Below, in pieces: positions 1 to 8,962 of a DNA stretch of 64,000 bases. Positions within the stretch are counted from its first letter, which is position 1. Each line of letters opens with the position of its first letter. The notes under the pieces were generated by a model, which was not told the origin of the DNA, made no database searches, and worked only from the letters and a program-made list of their open reading frames with translations. The DNA is from Geotalea sp. SG265 (GTDB lineage Bacteria; Desulfobacterota; Desulfuromonadia; Geobacterales; Geobacteraceae): positions 124,001-188,000 of the forward strand of contig NZ_JAKZFT010000005.1 of the NCBI RefSeq assembly GCF_022808985.1. Direction: 5' to 3'. The translations under genes and the position numbers were made by a program.

Positions 1-1
1 T

Positions 2-910
2 GTGGACACTTTGGCACGAAATGCCGATACGGCCATGTACCGGGCGAAACAGCAGGGGCGGAACAACTACAACCTCTACAACCCTTCCATGGGGGAAAAG
101 AACCGACAACGGCTGGCTGTGGAGACAAGCCTGCGGCGGGCTCTGGCGAATGACGAGCTGGTGCTCCATTATCAGCCACAGGTGCAGGTGCAGACCGGCT
201 GCATAACCGGCATCGAGGCCCTTGTCCGCTGGAATCATCCCGAACGCGGAATGCTCCTGCCCGCCTCCTTCATTCCCCAGGCAGAGGAAACGAGGCTGAT
301 CTTCGAACTGGGTGAGTGGGTCTTGGAACGGGCATGCGCTCAAAATAAAGCGTGGCAGGATGCCGGTTATCCCCCCGTGAAGATTTCTGTAAATTACTCC
401 CAGAGACAGCTGCGACAGCATGATTTCGTCGAGAAGTTCGCCAGGGTCCTGGATCGTACCGGCCTGGAGGCAAACTGGCTTGAGCTGGAGGTCCGGGAAT
501 CGGTGCTGATCGAGGGGATGGTGGAGAATATCCAGGTGCTTTCCGCCCTGCGGGAATTGGGGGTGCGGGTTGCCATCGATAATTTCGGCACCGGATATTC
601 ATGCTTTAAACATTTGGGGGATTTACCACTGGATGCATTGAAGATCGATCTTTCTTTTGTGTCCGAAATTGCGGCCAGCGAGGCGAGCAAAGCCATTGTC
701 CGCTCAGTTGTGGGCCTGGCCCATGGGCTGCATCTGTCGGTGATCGCGCACGGGGTGGAAACAGAAGAGCAGATGCAGATGCTCCATTCGCTCGGCTACC
801 TGGAGATGCAGGGGAATTATTTCAGCGCTCCTGTCACCGCAGATAAAGCCGGGGCGCTGCTTGCAGGTGAAAAAACTCTGATCGAGCCGCTCAAGCAACC
901 GGGCCGGTGA
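2..910 (+). CDS. GGDEF-EAL protein, 3' part only (degenerate EAL domain)
   Basis: This is the C-terminal part of a cyclic-di-GMP signalling protein cut by the window edge. The first 30 residues match the end of a GGDEF domain (DTAMYRAKQQGRNNY), followed by a full EAL domain. The signature EALVRW is at residues 72-77 of the visible part, and K214 and Q270 of the usual active site are present. Two metal/catalytic positions differ from active phosphodiesterases: the usual DDFGTGYS reads DNFGTGYS (N194), and the usual VIAEGVET reads VIAHGVET (H250). In active EAL enzymes both acidic residues matter for metal binding, so I infer weak or no hydrolysis and a possible receptor role. Upstream domains lie outside the window; the true start is not visible. 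Confidence 0.9.
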   Translation: MDTLARNADTAMYRAKQQGRNNYNLYNPSMGEKNRQRLAVETSLRRALANDELVLHYQPQVQVQTGCITGIEALVRWNHPERGMLLPASFIPQAEETRLIFELGEWVLERACAQNKAWQDAGYPPVKISVNYSQRQLRQHDFVEKFARVLDRTGLEANWLELEVRESVLIEGMVENIQVLSALRELGVRVAIDNFGTGYSCFKHLGDLPLDALKIDLSFVSEIAASEASKAIVRSVVGLAHGLHLSVIAHGVETEEQMQMLHSLGYLEMQGNYFSAPVTADKAGALLAGEKTLIEPLKQPGR

Positions 911-920
911 ATCCCCGGCC

Positions 921-948
921 TTGTCTTATGCCTGTCAGCCGGTACAAT
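921..948 (+). promoter_or_regulatory. sigma70-type promoter for tpx
   Basis: TTGTCT and TACAAT hexamers are separated by 16 bases. The predicted transcript would start about 25 bases before the tpx ATG. The -10 box is strong and the -35 box is moderate. Confidence 0.5.
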
Positions 949-980
949 TGAAGAAAATTTTTTTGATCGGAGGGTTCACC

Positions 981-1526
981 ATGGTTATGGAGAGAAACAA
1001 CGTGGTAACGTTCAAGGGAAAACCGGTAACGTTGCTCGGCCCCGAACTGCATGTGGGGGATAGGGCTCCTGATTTTACCGTCGTCGATAATGGCCTCTCG
1101 CCTGTTACCCTGGCCACCTACAGCGGGAAGGTAAAGGTGATCAGTGCCGTGCCTTCCCTGGATACTCCGGTATGCGAGATGGAGACGCGACGCTTCAATC
1201 AGGAGGCGGCAACATTGCCGGACAAGGTGGTGGTTCTCACAATCAGTCTCGATCTCCCTTTTGCCCAGAAACGCTGGTGCGGGGCGGCCAATATCGACCG
1301 GGTCATCACCCTCTCCGATTACCAGGAGCGCTCCTTCGGCCTGGCTTACGGGGTGCTGATCAAGGAACTGAAATTGCTTTCCAGATCCATCTTCGTCATC
1401 GACCGGACAGACATCATCCGTTACATCCAGCACGTGCCGGAGGTGACCCGGGAACCGGACTATGGGGCGGTGATGGATGCGGTGAAAAACCTGAATCAAC
1501 CTGAATCGGTGTCGTCGTCGGCGTAA
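981..1526 (+). CDS. tpx: Thiol peroxidase (atypical 2-Cys peroxiredoxin)
   Basis: The protein reduces hydrogen peroxide and alkyl hydroperoxides using thioredoxin-supplied electrons. The peroxidatic cysteine C65 lies in the motif PSLDTPVCEMETRRFN, and the resolving cysteine C100 follows in FAQKRWCGAANID, matching the C61/C95 spacing of E. coli Tpx. The start is the ATG with GGAGG 8 bases upstream; an upstream in-frame extension lacks a ribosome site. At 181 residues it is a little longer than the usual 165-170, with a Ser-rich tail (PESVSSSA) that overlaps the 3' end of the convergent small membrane protein gene by 31 bases. It is probably transcribed alone from the promoter just upstream. 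Confidence 0.95.
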   Translation: MVMERNNVVTFKGKPVTLLGPELHVGDRAPDFTVVDNGLSPVTLATYSGKVKVISAVPSLDTPVCEMETRRFNQEAATLPDKVVVLTISLDLPFAQKRWCGAANIDRVITLSDYQERSFGLAYGVLIKELKLLSRSIFVIDRTDIIRYIQHVPEVTREPDYGAVMDAVKNLNQPESVSSSA

Positions 1527-1789
1527 TGGTCGATGTAGATCTTCTTGTCGATGCGGTCCAGGCCGTGGGCCACCAGGCGCAGTCCCAGCATTACCAGGTA
1601 CAGACCGGTAAAGACCCCCGGCGCATTGCGGAACAGGAGCAGCATCGTGCCGAGGCAGATGTAGCATATCCCCAGTCTCTGGCATTTCTGCTGTTTTTCT
1701 TTCCCTTTGCGCGAAACGGTAAAGCCGTAGAACTGGTAACACATGACGGCAAAAACGATGATCGCCAGATACTCGAAAAACGTGGCCAT
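1496..1789 (-). CDS. Small two-helix membrane protein, unknown function
   Basis: I do not recognise this 97-residue protein. It shows an N-terminal hydrophobic helix (EYLAIIVFAVMCYQFYGF), a short basic cysteine-containing stretch (KGKEKQQKCQRLGICYICLG) and a second hydrophobic stretch around residues 48-72, then an acidic tail (HYADDDTDSG). Two ATGs are in frame; GGAGG is 7 bases before the second and only 1 base before the first, so I take the second. It converges on tpx and overlaps its 3' end by 31 bases, so transcription of either gene runs antisense to the end of the other. Confidence 0.6.
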   Translation of the reverse strand: MATFFEYLAIIVFAVMCYQFYGFTVSRKGKEKQQKCQRLGICYICLGTMLLLFRNAPGVFTGLYLVMLGLRLVAHGLDRIDKKIYIDHYADDDTDSG

Positions 1790-1904
1790 GGCCATCCCTC
1801 CTGAAGAACTACATATTCATAAAACCATATAATATAATCTATACACCTTTTTTGGCGAAGCGCAGCAAAATAGTTATGGGCGCCACTGAGGTGCGGTGGC
1901 GAAA

Positions 1905-1936
1905 TTGATGCATAGCGGCCGAAAACTTGCTATAGT
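1905..1936 (+). promoter_or_regulatory. possible extended -10 promoter for yceH
   Basis: TGCTATAGT is an extended -10 element. A TTGATG lies 20 bases upstream, too far for a standard -35 box. It sits about 35 bases before the yceH ATG. Confidence 0.35.
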
Positions 1937-1970
1937 GCCATGGCAGCAATTTTCAAGGAGACGGACGGAG

Positions 1971-2627
1971 ATGGATGTAACCCTGAACGAAACGGAGGTC
2001 CGCGTTCTCGGCGCCCTCATGGAGAAGGAGCTGACGACGCCAGAATATTACCCCTTGAGCCTGAATGCACTGACTAATGCCTGTAACCAGAAATCAAATC
2101 GCGATCCGGTCCTGAGCCTGGATGAAGCGGAGGTGGTCAGGGCACTGGACGGCTTGAGGTTCAAGCAGCTGGCCCTGTTGTCGGGCGAAGGTGGGAGGGT
2201 GCCCAAATACCGCCACACCCTGGTGGAAAAACTGCGCCTGGACCCTCCGGAGCTGGCGATCCTGGCGGAGCTCCTGTTGCGCGGCCCGCAGACAGTGGGG
2301 GAGCTGCGGACCAGGGGTGAACGGATGCATCCCTTTCCCGATATCCCGGCCGTTGAGTCGGCCCTGGAAGAGTTGATGTCGATGAATCCAACCCTGGTGG
2401 TACGACTGCCGCGCCAGCCGGGGAGGAAGGATTGCCGCTATGCCCACCTCCTGGCCGGTGAACCTGCTTCTGCACCGGAACAACCGGCCCCGCCGGAAGC
2501 GGCCCGACTGAGAGTGCAGGCGGAAAACGAGCGCGTGGCCCGGCTTGAGGAGGAGGTTGCCGGACTGCGGGGCGAGGTGGCTGAGCTGCGCCGCCTGGTG
2601 GAAGAATTCAAGGCCCAGTTCGAGTAG
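1971..2627 (+). CDS. yceH: YceH family protein (DUF480)
   Basis: The 218-residue protein matches the YceH/DUF480 family, which folds as two winged helices; the biochemical role is not established. Family hallmarks are the N-terminal LNETEVRVLGALMEKELTTP and the following PLSLNALTNACNQKSNRDPV. The C-terminal 40 residues are a charged coiled coil (VARLEEEVAGLRGEVAELRR) that may mediate oligomerisation. The ORF could extend 75 bases upstream, but AAGGAG followed by this ATG and the family's usual N-terminus fix the start. It is first in a same-strand run with a Nudix hydrolase (3-base gap), DUF2288 and DUF1847 genes. Confidence 0.9.
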   Translation: MDVTLNETEVRVLGALMEKELTTPEYYPLSLNALTNACNQKSNRDPVLSLDEAEVVRALDGLRFKQLALLSGEGGRVPKYRHTLVEKLRLDPPELAILAELLLRGPQTVGELRTRGERMHPFPDIPAVESALEELMSMNPTLVVRLPRQPGRKDCRYAHLLAGEPASAPEQPAPPEAARLRVQAENERVARLEEEVAGLRGEVAELRRLVEEFKAQFE

Positions 2628-2630
2628 AAA

Positions 2631-3239
2631 ATGGACAGTGGAACCTGTGCGAACCAAATAAGCTTCTTCGACACTGTCGAATCGACCCTTGCCCTGCGGG
2701 AACCGGAGATGCTGCCCGCCGACCGCCGGGTCAAGGCTTCAGTGGCGCTGATCCTCCGGGAAGGGGAGATTGGCCCGGAGATGCTCTTCATCGAGCGGGC
2801 CAGGCACAAGGGGGACCCCTGGTCGGGTGATCTGGGTTTTCCGGGGGGGAAGGTTGAGGTCAGCGATGGCGATGCATATTCAGCCGCCATGCGCGAAACC
2901 GTGGAGGAGATCGGTCTGGACCTGTCAGCGGCGCGATTTCTCGGATGCCTTGCCGAGATTGCCGGTGCCACGCTGCCGGTCCGGGTGACCTGTTTTGTCT
3001 TTGCCTTGGAACAGACTCCCCAGTTGACGCTCAATGGGGAGGTTCAGGACGTATTCTGGGTTTCGCTTGCCGATCTCCGGGACCTGAACCGCCATATCCT
3101 CACACCGGTGAGCGTAAAAGGGGAACTGGTTCATTTCCCGGCCGTCATTGTGCCCTTATCGGGTAAACCACCCCTGTGGGGGCTCACCTACCGCATGGTG
3201 AAGCGGTTTTTCGAGCTGGTGCCCGATATGGGGGGGTAG
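2631..3239 (+). CDS. Nudix hydrolase, CoA-diphosphatase-like
   Basis: A 202-residue Nudix protein, probably cleaving a nucleoside diphosphate derivative. The Nudix box is recognisable as FPGGKVEVSDGD followed by AMRETVEEIGL; the REx2EExG core is intact, and the spacing with an Asp-rich segment before it resembles the CoA-pyrophosphatase (NudL/NUDT7-8) branch rather than MutT. The segment before the box (ERARHKGDPWSGDLGFPGG) also resembles the CoA branch motif. The start lies 3 bases after the yceH stop, so the two are probably translationally coupled. Substrate is inferred from subfamily resemblance only. Confidence 0.85.
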   Translation: MDSGTCANQISFFDTVESTLALREPEMLPADRRVKASVALILREGEIGPEMLFIERARHKGDPWSGDLGFPGGKVEVSDGDAYSAAMRETVEEIGLDLSAARFLGCLAEIAGATLPVRVTCFVFALEQTPQLTLNGEVQDVFWVSLADLRDLNRHILTPVSVKGELVHFPAVIVPLSGKPPLWGLTYRMVKRFFELVPDMGG

Positions 3240-3311
3240 CGGACGGAGCTTCCGGCTCCACCAGATCAATGGGATCGGCGGCATTTATTGATAAAGAGAG
3301 GAGATTCCTGC

Positions 3312-3614
3312 GTGATACCTGACAAGGAAGAGCTGGCACTGACAATCGATATGGCGGAATGGGGATGGTTGCGGGCCCACCTGGAGCGGGACGGGTTGAT
3401 TCTGATTGCTGCGGACATGGACCTGGCCGAAGCGGGATGGCGGATAGCCACCGATGATGCCGATACTGTCGGCGGCTGGATTGCATCGGGCAAGATCGGC
3501 AAACCTTCGGCGGCGCAGATTGCCGCATGGGATGGCGACAAGGGAAGACAGTTCCAGATGCTGATCGTCAGCCCCTACATCCTTATTCAGGACAAGGCGC
3601 TGCACATCCAGTAA
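3312..3614 (+). CDS. DUF2288 family protein
   Basis: A 100-residue cytosolic protein resembling DUF2288, a family of unknown function. Family-like features are an N-terminal MAEWGWLRAHLERDGLILIA, the central LAEAGWRIATDDADTVGGWI and the C-terminal QMLIVSPYILIQ. I chose GTG as start because AGGAG lies 8 bases upstream; the longer ORF would begin at a TTG with no ribosome site. The next gene starts 14 bases downstream, suggesting one transcript with the DUF1847 gene. Confidence 0.75.
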   Translation: MIPDKEELALTIDMAEWGWLRAHLERDGLILIAADMDLAEAGWRIATDDADTVGGWIASGKIGKPSAAQIAAWDGDKGRQFQMLIVSPYILIQDKALHIQ

Positions 3615-3628
3615 GGGAGGGCAAAACC

Positions 3629-4354
3629 ATGGCTGACGACAAATCAGTATCCTGTTCCAAATGCAGCGCCGTCTGGCAGAAGAGCGGCGCCACCAACTGC
3701 TGGAGCGGCAGTTCCGAGACCGCCCCGCCCAAACCGGGTAACTGCCCGTCACAGGCATATGGCGATGTCATCGCTGCCGCATTCACCGAATATGGGGGGG
3801 AGAGCGAAGATGCCAGACTTGCCCGGGTGGCGGCCCGGGTGGAGGGGCTCTGCTATCAGCCGGTACCGGGGAGCGATGCGGTCAACGCCCGCTGGACCCG
3901 GGTTGAGGATACCATTGCTTTTGCCAGGCTGATGGGTTACAGGAAGATCGGCATTGCCACCTGCATCGGGCTTCTGGACGAAACGGAGCGGCTGGTGACC
4001 ATCCTCAAGGCCCAGGGACTGGAACCGCAGAGCGTCTGCTGCAAGGCAGGGAGCATCGACAAAAAGGAACTGGGCCTCAGTGAGAGCGACAAGGTCCGTC
4101 CCGGCACCTTTGAGCCCGCCTGCAATCCCATCGCCCAGGCGGAAATCTGCAATCGCCTGGGCTGCGAGATGAACATCATCGTCGGTCTCTGTATCGGCCA
4201 CGACATGCTCTTCAGCAAATACTCCAAAGTGCCGGTGACGACCCTGGTGGTGAAGGACCGGGTCACGGGCCACAACCCGGCGGCAGCCCTCTATGGCCAG
4301 AATTTCTATTACAAGCGGCTGCAGAAACAGCTGGTCTTGCCGGACGATAAGTAG
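3629..4354 (+). CDS. DUF1847 cysteine-rich metal-binding protein
   Basis: A 241-residue protein of the DUF1847 family, predicted to bind metal; no reaction is known. The N-terminus has a CSKCSAVW pair and further cysteines around residues 24 and 38 (TNCWSG, GNCPSQ), and the core carries VCCKAGSIDKKELGL, CNPIAQAEICNRLGC and the conserved VGLCIGHDMLFSKYS. The start has GGGAGG 8 bases upstream. It ends 3 bases before the end of the convergent thpR gene, so the two transcripts must overlap unless termination is very tight. Confidence 0.85.
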   Translation: MADDKSVSCSKCSAVWQKSGATNCWSGSSETAPPKPGNCPSQAYGDVIAAAFTEYGGESEDARLARVAARVEGLCYQPVPGSDAVNARWTRVEDTIAFARLMGYRKIGIATCIGLLDETERLVTILKAQGLEPQSVCCKAGSIDKKELGLSESDKVRPGTFEPACNPIAQAEICNRLGCEMNIIVGLCIGHDMLFSKYSKVPVTTLVVKDRVTGHNPAAALYGQNFYYKRLQKQLVLPDDK

Positions 4355-4357
4355 CGC

Positions 4358-4897
4358 CTATCCTGCCAGCGGGTAGCTCTCTAATATTGTGTGGATTGCT
4401 CCGGCACTGGTGAGGGTGCTGGCGTAGAGGTGAAATTCGCTGACGTCGAATGACTCGGTGGCGAACTCCATTTCCCGCTCTTCAAGGGCCAGCACCAAGC
4501 GGGCCGGGGTTTCCTTCAGCCGGGCAATGGTGATGTGGGGGGAGAACTGCCGCTCATCTGGTGGGATGCCTGCTTCCATCAAGCAAAGTTCCACCTGTTG
4601 CTGGAGGGCAAGCAGCTGCTCGCATGCCGTCAATCCCACCCAGAGTACCCGCGGATGCTTCCCTGGCGGGAAATGGCCGATGCCGCTGAGGGCAAGGGAA
4701 AAGGATGGTCCAGTCACCCCTTGCAGCGCGGTCCGTATAGCCCGCATGGTCAAATCGTCGGCGGCACCGATGAAGCGCAACGTCAGGTGCAGTTGCTCCA
4801 TTGCTACCCAGCGGGCTCCAGGCAGTGCACATGCCAGATCGACTATCGATTTCCTTACCGGTTCGGGTAAATCGATGGCCACAAAGAGCCTGTTCAT
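4358..4897 (-). CDS. thpR: RNA 2',3'-cyclic phosphodiesterase (LigT/ThpR)
   Basis: A 179-residue 2H-phosphoesterase that opens 2',3'-cyclic phosphate ends on RNA. Both HxT catalytic motifs are visible: HLTLRFIG (H37, T39) and HITIARLK (H121, T123), in two tandem half-domains. The ribosome site (AAGGGGAA) lies inside the end of the upstream capA-like gene, only 2 bases away, so translation is probably coupled. The pairing with a CapA-like metallophosphatase has no obvious functional logic. Confidence 0.9.
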   Translation of the reverse strand: MNRLFVAIDLPEPVRKSIVDLACALPGARWVAMEQLHLTLRFIGAADDLTMRAIRTALQGVTGPSFSLALSGIGHFPPGKHPRVLWVGLTACEQLLALQQQVELCLMEAGIPPDERQFSPHITIARLKETPARLVLALEEREMEFATESFDVSEFHLYASTLTSAGAIHTILESYPLAG

Positions 4898-4899
4898 GG

Positions 4900-5955
4900 T
4901 TATTCCCCTTCCGCTGCAACGATCTGTCTGGCCTGCTGCAGATCGACCAGGTAGCGCCCCCCCTCGTCACGGATGGTCGTGCCCATGGCGCTGGATATGG
5001 TGCGCAGCCGCCGGATGACATCGTTCCCTTTCTTCCCCTTCAATATGGCCGGCTGAAACTTCACTTCCCGATTAAGGACATTGATGGGGATCAGCTCTGC
5101 CTCTGCAACCCCCTTGTCCAGAGTGATCCGGGCGATGACGCTCCGATCCGAGTTCCTGCTCATACTGCCGAAGGCGAAGTTGCCGAGGCTGTAAAAGATC
5201 AGGGCATTTTTGTAGCTTTCAATACCCTGCAGCACGTGGGGATGGTGGCCGATAACCAGGTTGGCTCCTGCATCGACTGCCTTTCGCGCAGTTGATATCT
5301 GATATCGTTGCGGCATGGCTGCTCCTTCTTTCCCCCAGTGAAAGGAAACGACGACATAGTCTGCAGCGGCCTTTGCCCTGGAAATATCCCTCTCGAAAAA
5401 GGGGGGGTAGCCGGGGGCGGTGCCGGCGCGCCTGCTGCGGGCGAAAAATTCTTCCGGGTAGGTGAGGGAATAGGAAAGAAAAGCGACTGTACTGCCGTTG
5501 CAGCTGACGATGGCTTCCCGACGGGCGTCGGCCAACGATTTTCCGGCTCCACTGTGCTTGATCCCTAGGTTGTCCAGATGGTTGATGGTTTCCAGCAATC
5601 CGGTCTCGCCGTAATCGAGCATATGGTTATTGGCCATGGACAGAACATTGAAACCGGCTCTTTTTAAGGCTGCTGCAGCCATCGGCGCCGCTTTGAACCG
5701 GAATCTCTTGTTTCTGAATTCCCTTCCGCCTGAGGCAATGGGGGTTTCCAGATTTCCCACGGTCAGATCGCCCGTTTTGAGCACCGAAGCAGTGGCGGCA
5801 AAGGGGTGATCATAGCCGAGGCGCTCCAGAACAGCACTCCCCTTTCCAGCGAGCATGATGTCGCCAACGGCGTTGATGACCAATTTGTCTGCCATGGCAA
5901 TGGAAGGCATGCCGATAGTTGCGACCAGGAGGAGAAAAAGACGTACAGGTTTCAT
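4900..5955 (-). CDS. CapA/PgsA-family metallophosphatase-like secreted protein
   Basis: A 351-residue exported protein of the CapA/PGA_cap family, related to calcineurin-like phosphoesterases. A signal peptide spans residues 1-22 (ends IAMA). Motifs in order: AVGDIMLAGKG, GNLETPIA, MANNHMLDYGETG, FHWGKEG and GHHPHVLQG, the five blocks of the family. In other bacteria relatives help export or anchor poly-gamma-glutamate, but no capB, capC or pgsE neighbours are here, so a capsule role is not supported. It is first of a two-gene operon with thpR and divergent from serS. Confidence 0.85.
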   Translation of the reverse strand: MKPVRLFLLLVATIGMPSIAMADKLVINAVGDIMLAGKGSAVLERLGYDHPFAATASVLKTGDLTVGNLETPIASGGREFRNKRFRFKAAPMAAAALKRAGFNVLSMANNHMLDYGETGLLETINHLDNLGIKHSGAGKSLADARREAIVSCNGSTVAFLSYSLTYPEEFFARSRRAGTAPGYPPFFERDISRAKAAADYVVVSFHWGKEGAAMPQRYQISTARKAVDAGANLVIGHHPHVLQGIESYKNALIFYSLGNFAFGSMSRNSDRSVIARITLDKGVAEAELIPINVLNREVKFQPAILKGKKGNDVIRRLRTISSAMGTTIRDEGGRYLVDLQQARQIVAAEGE

Positions 5956-5994
5956 GGAAGCTTTTCTCGTTAATGGATTTTTTCTATAAAAGTA

Positions 5995-6023
5995 TTGACT
6001 GTTTATTGATCAAATGCTACAAA
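5995..6023 (+). promoter_or_regulatory. sigma70 promoter for serS and tRNA-Ser genes
   Basis: TTGACT and TACAAA are spaced by exactly 17 bases, about 39 bases before the serS ATG. The region is AT-rich compared with its surroundings. Confidence 0.65.
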
Positions 6024-6049
6024 ATATAGCTTCGTTTATTCGATTGTAA

Positions 6050-7330
<1,281 letters not shown>

Positions 7331-7336
7331 CTTTCC

Positions 7337-7422
7337 GGAGGAATGGCCGAGTGGTTGAAGGCGGCGGTCTTGAAAACCGTTGAACGAAAGTTCCGTGGGT
7401 TCGAATCCTACTTCCTCCGCCA
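7337..7422 (+). tRNA. tRNA-Ser (anticodon TGA)
   Basis: Acceptor GGAGGAA pairs with TTCCTCC, discriminator G, encoded CCA. The anticodon stem GCGGT/ACCGT frames the loop CTTGAAA, giving TGA. A long variable arm, typical of tRNA-Ser, is present. It starts 6 bases after the serS stop. Confidence 0.97.
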
Positions 7423-7430
7423 GCAAAACA

Positions 7431-7505
7431 GGTTCTAAGTTCGGGAGTCCTAAGTATCCCTGTTAAAGCAAAAAACTTGGAACATCGAACATAAAACGTA
7501 GAACC
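7431..7505 (+). repeat. degenerate heptamer repeats in inverted halves between two tRNA-Ser genes
   Basis: The left half reads as seven-base units GTTCTAA, GTTCGGG, AGTCCTA, AGTATCC; the right half reads TTGGAAC, ATCGAAC, ATAAAAC, GTAGAAC. The right units are roughly the reverse complement of the left, so the whole can fold as a long imperfect hairpin in the precursor RNA. Similar heptamers recur before the GH57 gene. Confidence 0.55.
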
Positions 7506-7513
7506 GATTTTAA

Positions 7514-7606
7514 GGAGAGATGGCCGAGTAGGTCGAAGGCGCTCGCCTGCTAAGCGAGTATACTGGGAAACCGGTATCGAGGGTTCGAATCCCTCTCTCT
7601 CCGCCA
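7514..7606 (+). tRNA. tRNA-Ser (anticodon GCT)
   Basis: Acceptor GGAGAGA pairs with TCTCTCC, discriminator G, encoded CCA. The anticodon stem CTCGC/GCGAG frames CTGCTAA, giving GCT. The variable arm is long, as expected for tRNA-Ser. Confidence 0.97.
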
Positions 7607-7645
7607 CTTATCAGTGGGATGCTTGATGCTTCGATTGGAGGTTAT

Positions 7646-8131
7646 GTGAATACAGTACTGAAATCGGTAATTTTTACCCTCATGGCAATAGTCGCTTTGG
7701 TCGGCTGTTCCAAACAAGAGGAAAAAAAGCCTGGCGAAACGGCAGCCCCGCAAGGGCAGGTGACAAAAAAACAAACAACGGTAGTTGTTCCGAACAGTGT
7801 CAAGGGCAAGTGGAAAGCGGTCAAAATAGCCGTTACGGATAAGACGACCAAGAAGGATACCGTTTATACCGTGAACATCGGTTCCGAGGTGACCCTTCCT
7901 GGTGGAAACCTGACTATCAAGGTGGATAACTTTCTGCCCCAGTTCGTCATGGAAGGGACGACGCTTACCTCCCAGTCTAACGAGCCGAAAAACCCGGCTG
8001 CACAAGTGCGTGTCATAGAAAACGGCAAGGAGATCTTCAAGGGATGGCTCTTTACCCTCTATCCGACGACCCACGCATTTCAGCACCCCCGTTACGGCTT
8101 TACCCTGCAGGATTTCGTCCCTGCAGGCTAG
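7646..8131 (+). CDS. Lipoprotein, DUF2155-like
   Basis: A 161-residue predicted lipoprotein of unknown function. The signal peptide ends in the lipobox LVGC (Cys 22), followed by a Lys/Glu/Gln-rich linker of about 30 residues and a beta-rich domain with VVVPNSVKGKWKAVK, SEVTLPGGNLTIKVDNFLP and KEIFKGWLFTLYP, which recall DUF2155 proteins. GTG is taken as start because GGAG is 5 bases upstream and it gives a clean signal peptide; the longer ORF begins inside the sequence after tRNA-Ser. It lies between two tRNA genes and ends 6 bases before tRNA-Arg, so it is probably co-transcribed with them. Confidence 0.75.
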   Translation: MNTVLKSVIFTLMAIVALVGCSKQEEKKPGETAAPQGQVTKKQTTVVVPNSVKGKWKAVKIAVTDKTTKKDTVYTVNIGSEVTLPGGNLTIKVDNFLPQFVMEGTTLTSQSNEPKNPAAQVRVIENGKEIFKGWLFTLYPTTHAFQHPRYGFTLQDFVPAG

Positions 8132-8137
8132 GATAAT

Positions 8138-8214
8138 GCGCTCGTAGCTCAGCTGGATAGAGCACAAGACTACGAATCTTGGGGTCGGGAGTTCGAATCT
8201 CTCCGAGCGCGCCA
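8138..8214 (+). tRNA. tRNA-Arg (anticodon ACG)
   Basis: Acceptor GCGCTCG pairs with CGAGCGC, discriminator G, encoded CCA. The stem CAAGA/TCTTG frames CTACGAA, giving ACG (wobble A would be deaminated to inosine). The T loop is TTCGAAT. Confidence 0.97.
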
Positions 8215-8217
8215 TAC

Positions 8218-8252
8218 AAAAGGGCTGACAAATTTGTCAGCCCTTTTCTTTT
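8218..8252 (+). terminator. Rho-independent terminator after the serS/tRNA unit
   Basis: A perfect 15-base inverted repeat (AAAAGGGCTGACAAA and its complement) is followed by CTTTT. It directly follows tRNA-Arg and could also work on the opposite strand. Confidence 0.85.
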
Positions 8253-8320
8253 AGCAACAATTAGCAACACAAACCGTAGCCTCATCTTCCGTAGCCATGA
8301 ATTCTCTGGAAGGAGCCGGA

Positions 8321-8929
8321 ATGAATCTGCTCTATGCTCTCGACCTTTTAGGCACTGCCGCTTTTGCGGCCTCTGGTGCCTTGGCCGGAGTGCGCCGCAA
8401 TATGGATCTTTTCGGCGTCCTTGTCCTCGGCCTGGTGACTGCTACAGGAGGCGGCACCATCCGCGATCTCCTCCTGGGTGACACTCCTCCCTTCATCTTC
8501 AAGAACGAGACCTACCTCTATCTCTCACTCTGCATATCGCTCGCCGTCTTTCTCTTCCATCGCAGTCTCGACATGCTCCACCATCCCTTGCTGTATTTCG
8601 ACGCGGTGGGGCTGGGCACATTCGTCGTCATCGGCACCAGCAAGGCCATTGCTTTCCACATGGAATTCATCGGCTGTGTCATGATGGGGGTCATGACCGC
8701 CATAGCAGGGGGCATGGTGCGCGACATGCTTTCGACTCACGTCCCGCTGGTTCTCCAAAAGGAAGTCTATGCTTCCGCCTGTGTGGTGGGCGGTGCACTG
8801 CTCTACCTGCTGCATTTTACGACGCTGCCGGACAATTACGCCTCAGTCATTGCTGCACTGGCTGTTATCCTGCTGCGTCTCCTCGCCATCCGCTACCACT
8901 GGTCTTTGCCGCGCGCCGCACACCATTAG
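8321..8929 (+). CDS. TRIC-family cation channel (UPF0126, YicG-like)
   Basis: A 202-residue inner-membrane protein with about seven helices made of two repeated UPF0126 halves. Each half carries the glycine-rich signature: GLVTATGGGTIRDLLLGD in the first and GVMTAIAGGMVRDMLS in the second. Prokaryotic relatives form trimeric potassium-permeable channels; the ion here is an inference. I chose the ATG with GGAAGGAG 6 bases upstream, 24 bases inside the longest ORF. It is flanked by the tRNA-Arg terminator and converges on the Do-type protease gene. Confidence 0.88.
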   Translation: MNLLYALDLLGTAAFAASGALAGVRRNMDLFGVLVLGLVTATGGGTIRDLLLGDTPPFIFKNETYLYLSLCISLAVFLFHRSLDMLHHPLLYFDAVGLGTFVVIGTSKAIAFHMEFIGCVMMGVMTAIAGGMVRDMLSTHVPLVLQKEVYASACVVGGALLYLLHFTTLPDNYASVIAALAVILLRLLAIRYHWSLPRAAHH

Positions 8930-8962
8930 GCTACGGACCCTCAATCCGCTTCGGGTCGGTAC

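Noticed and set aside
891-1742. 283-codon minus-strand frame across tpx
   Set aside because: It overlaps tpx fully and has no family sequence; the shorter minus-strand frame there has a ribosome site and membrane helices instead.
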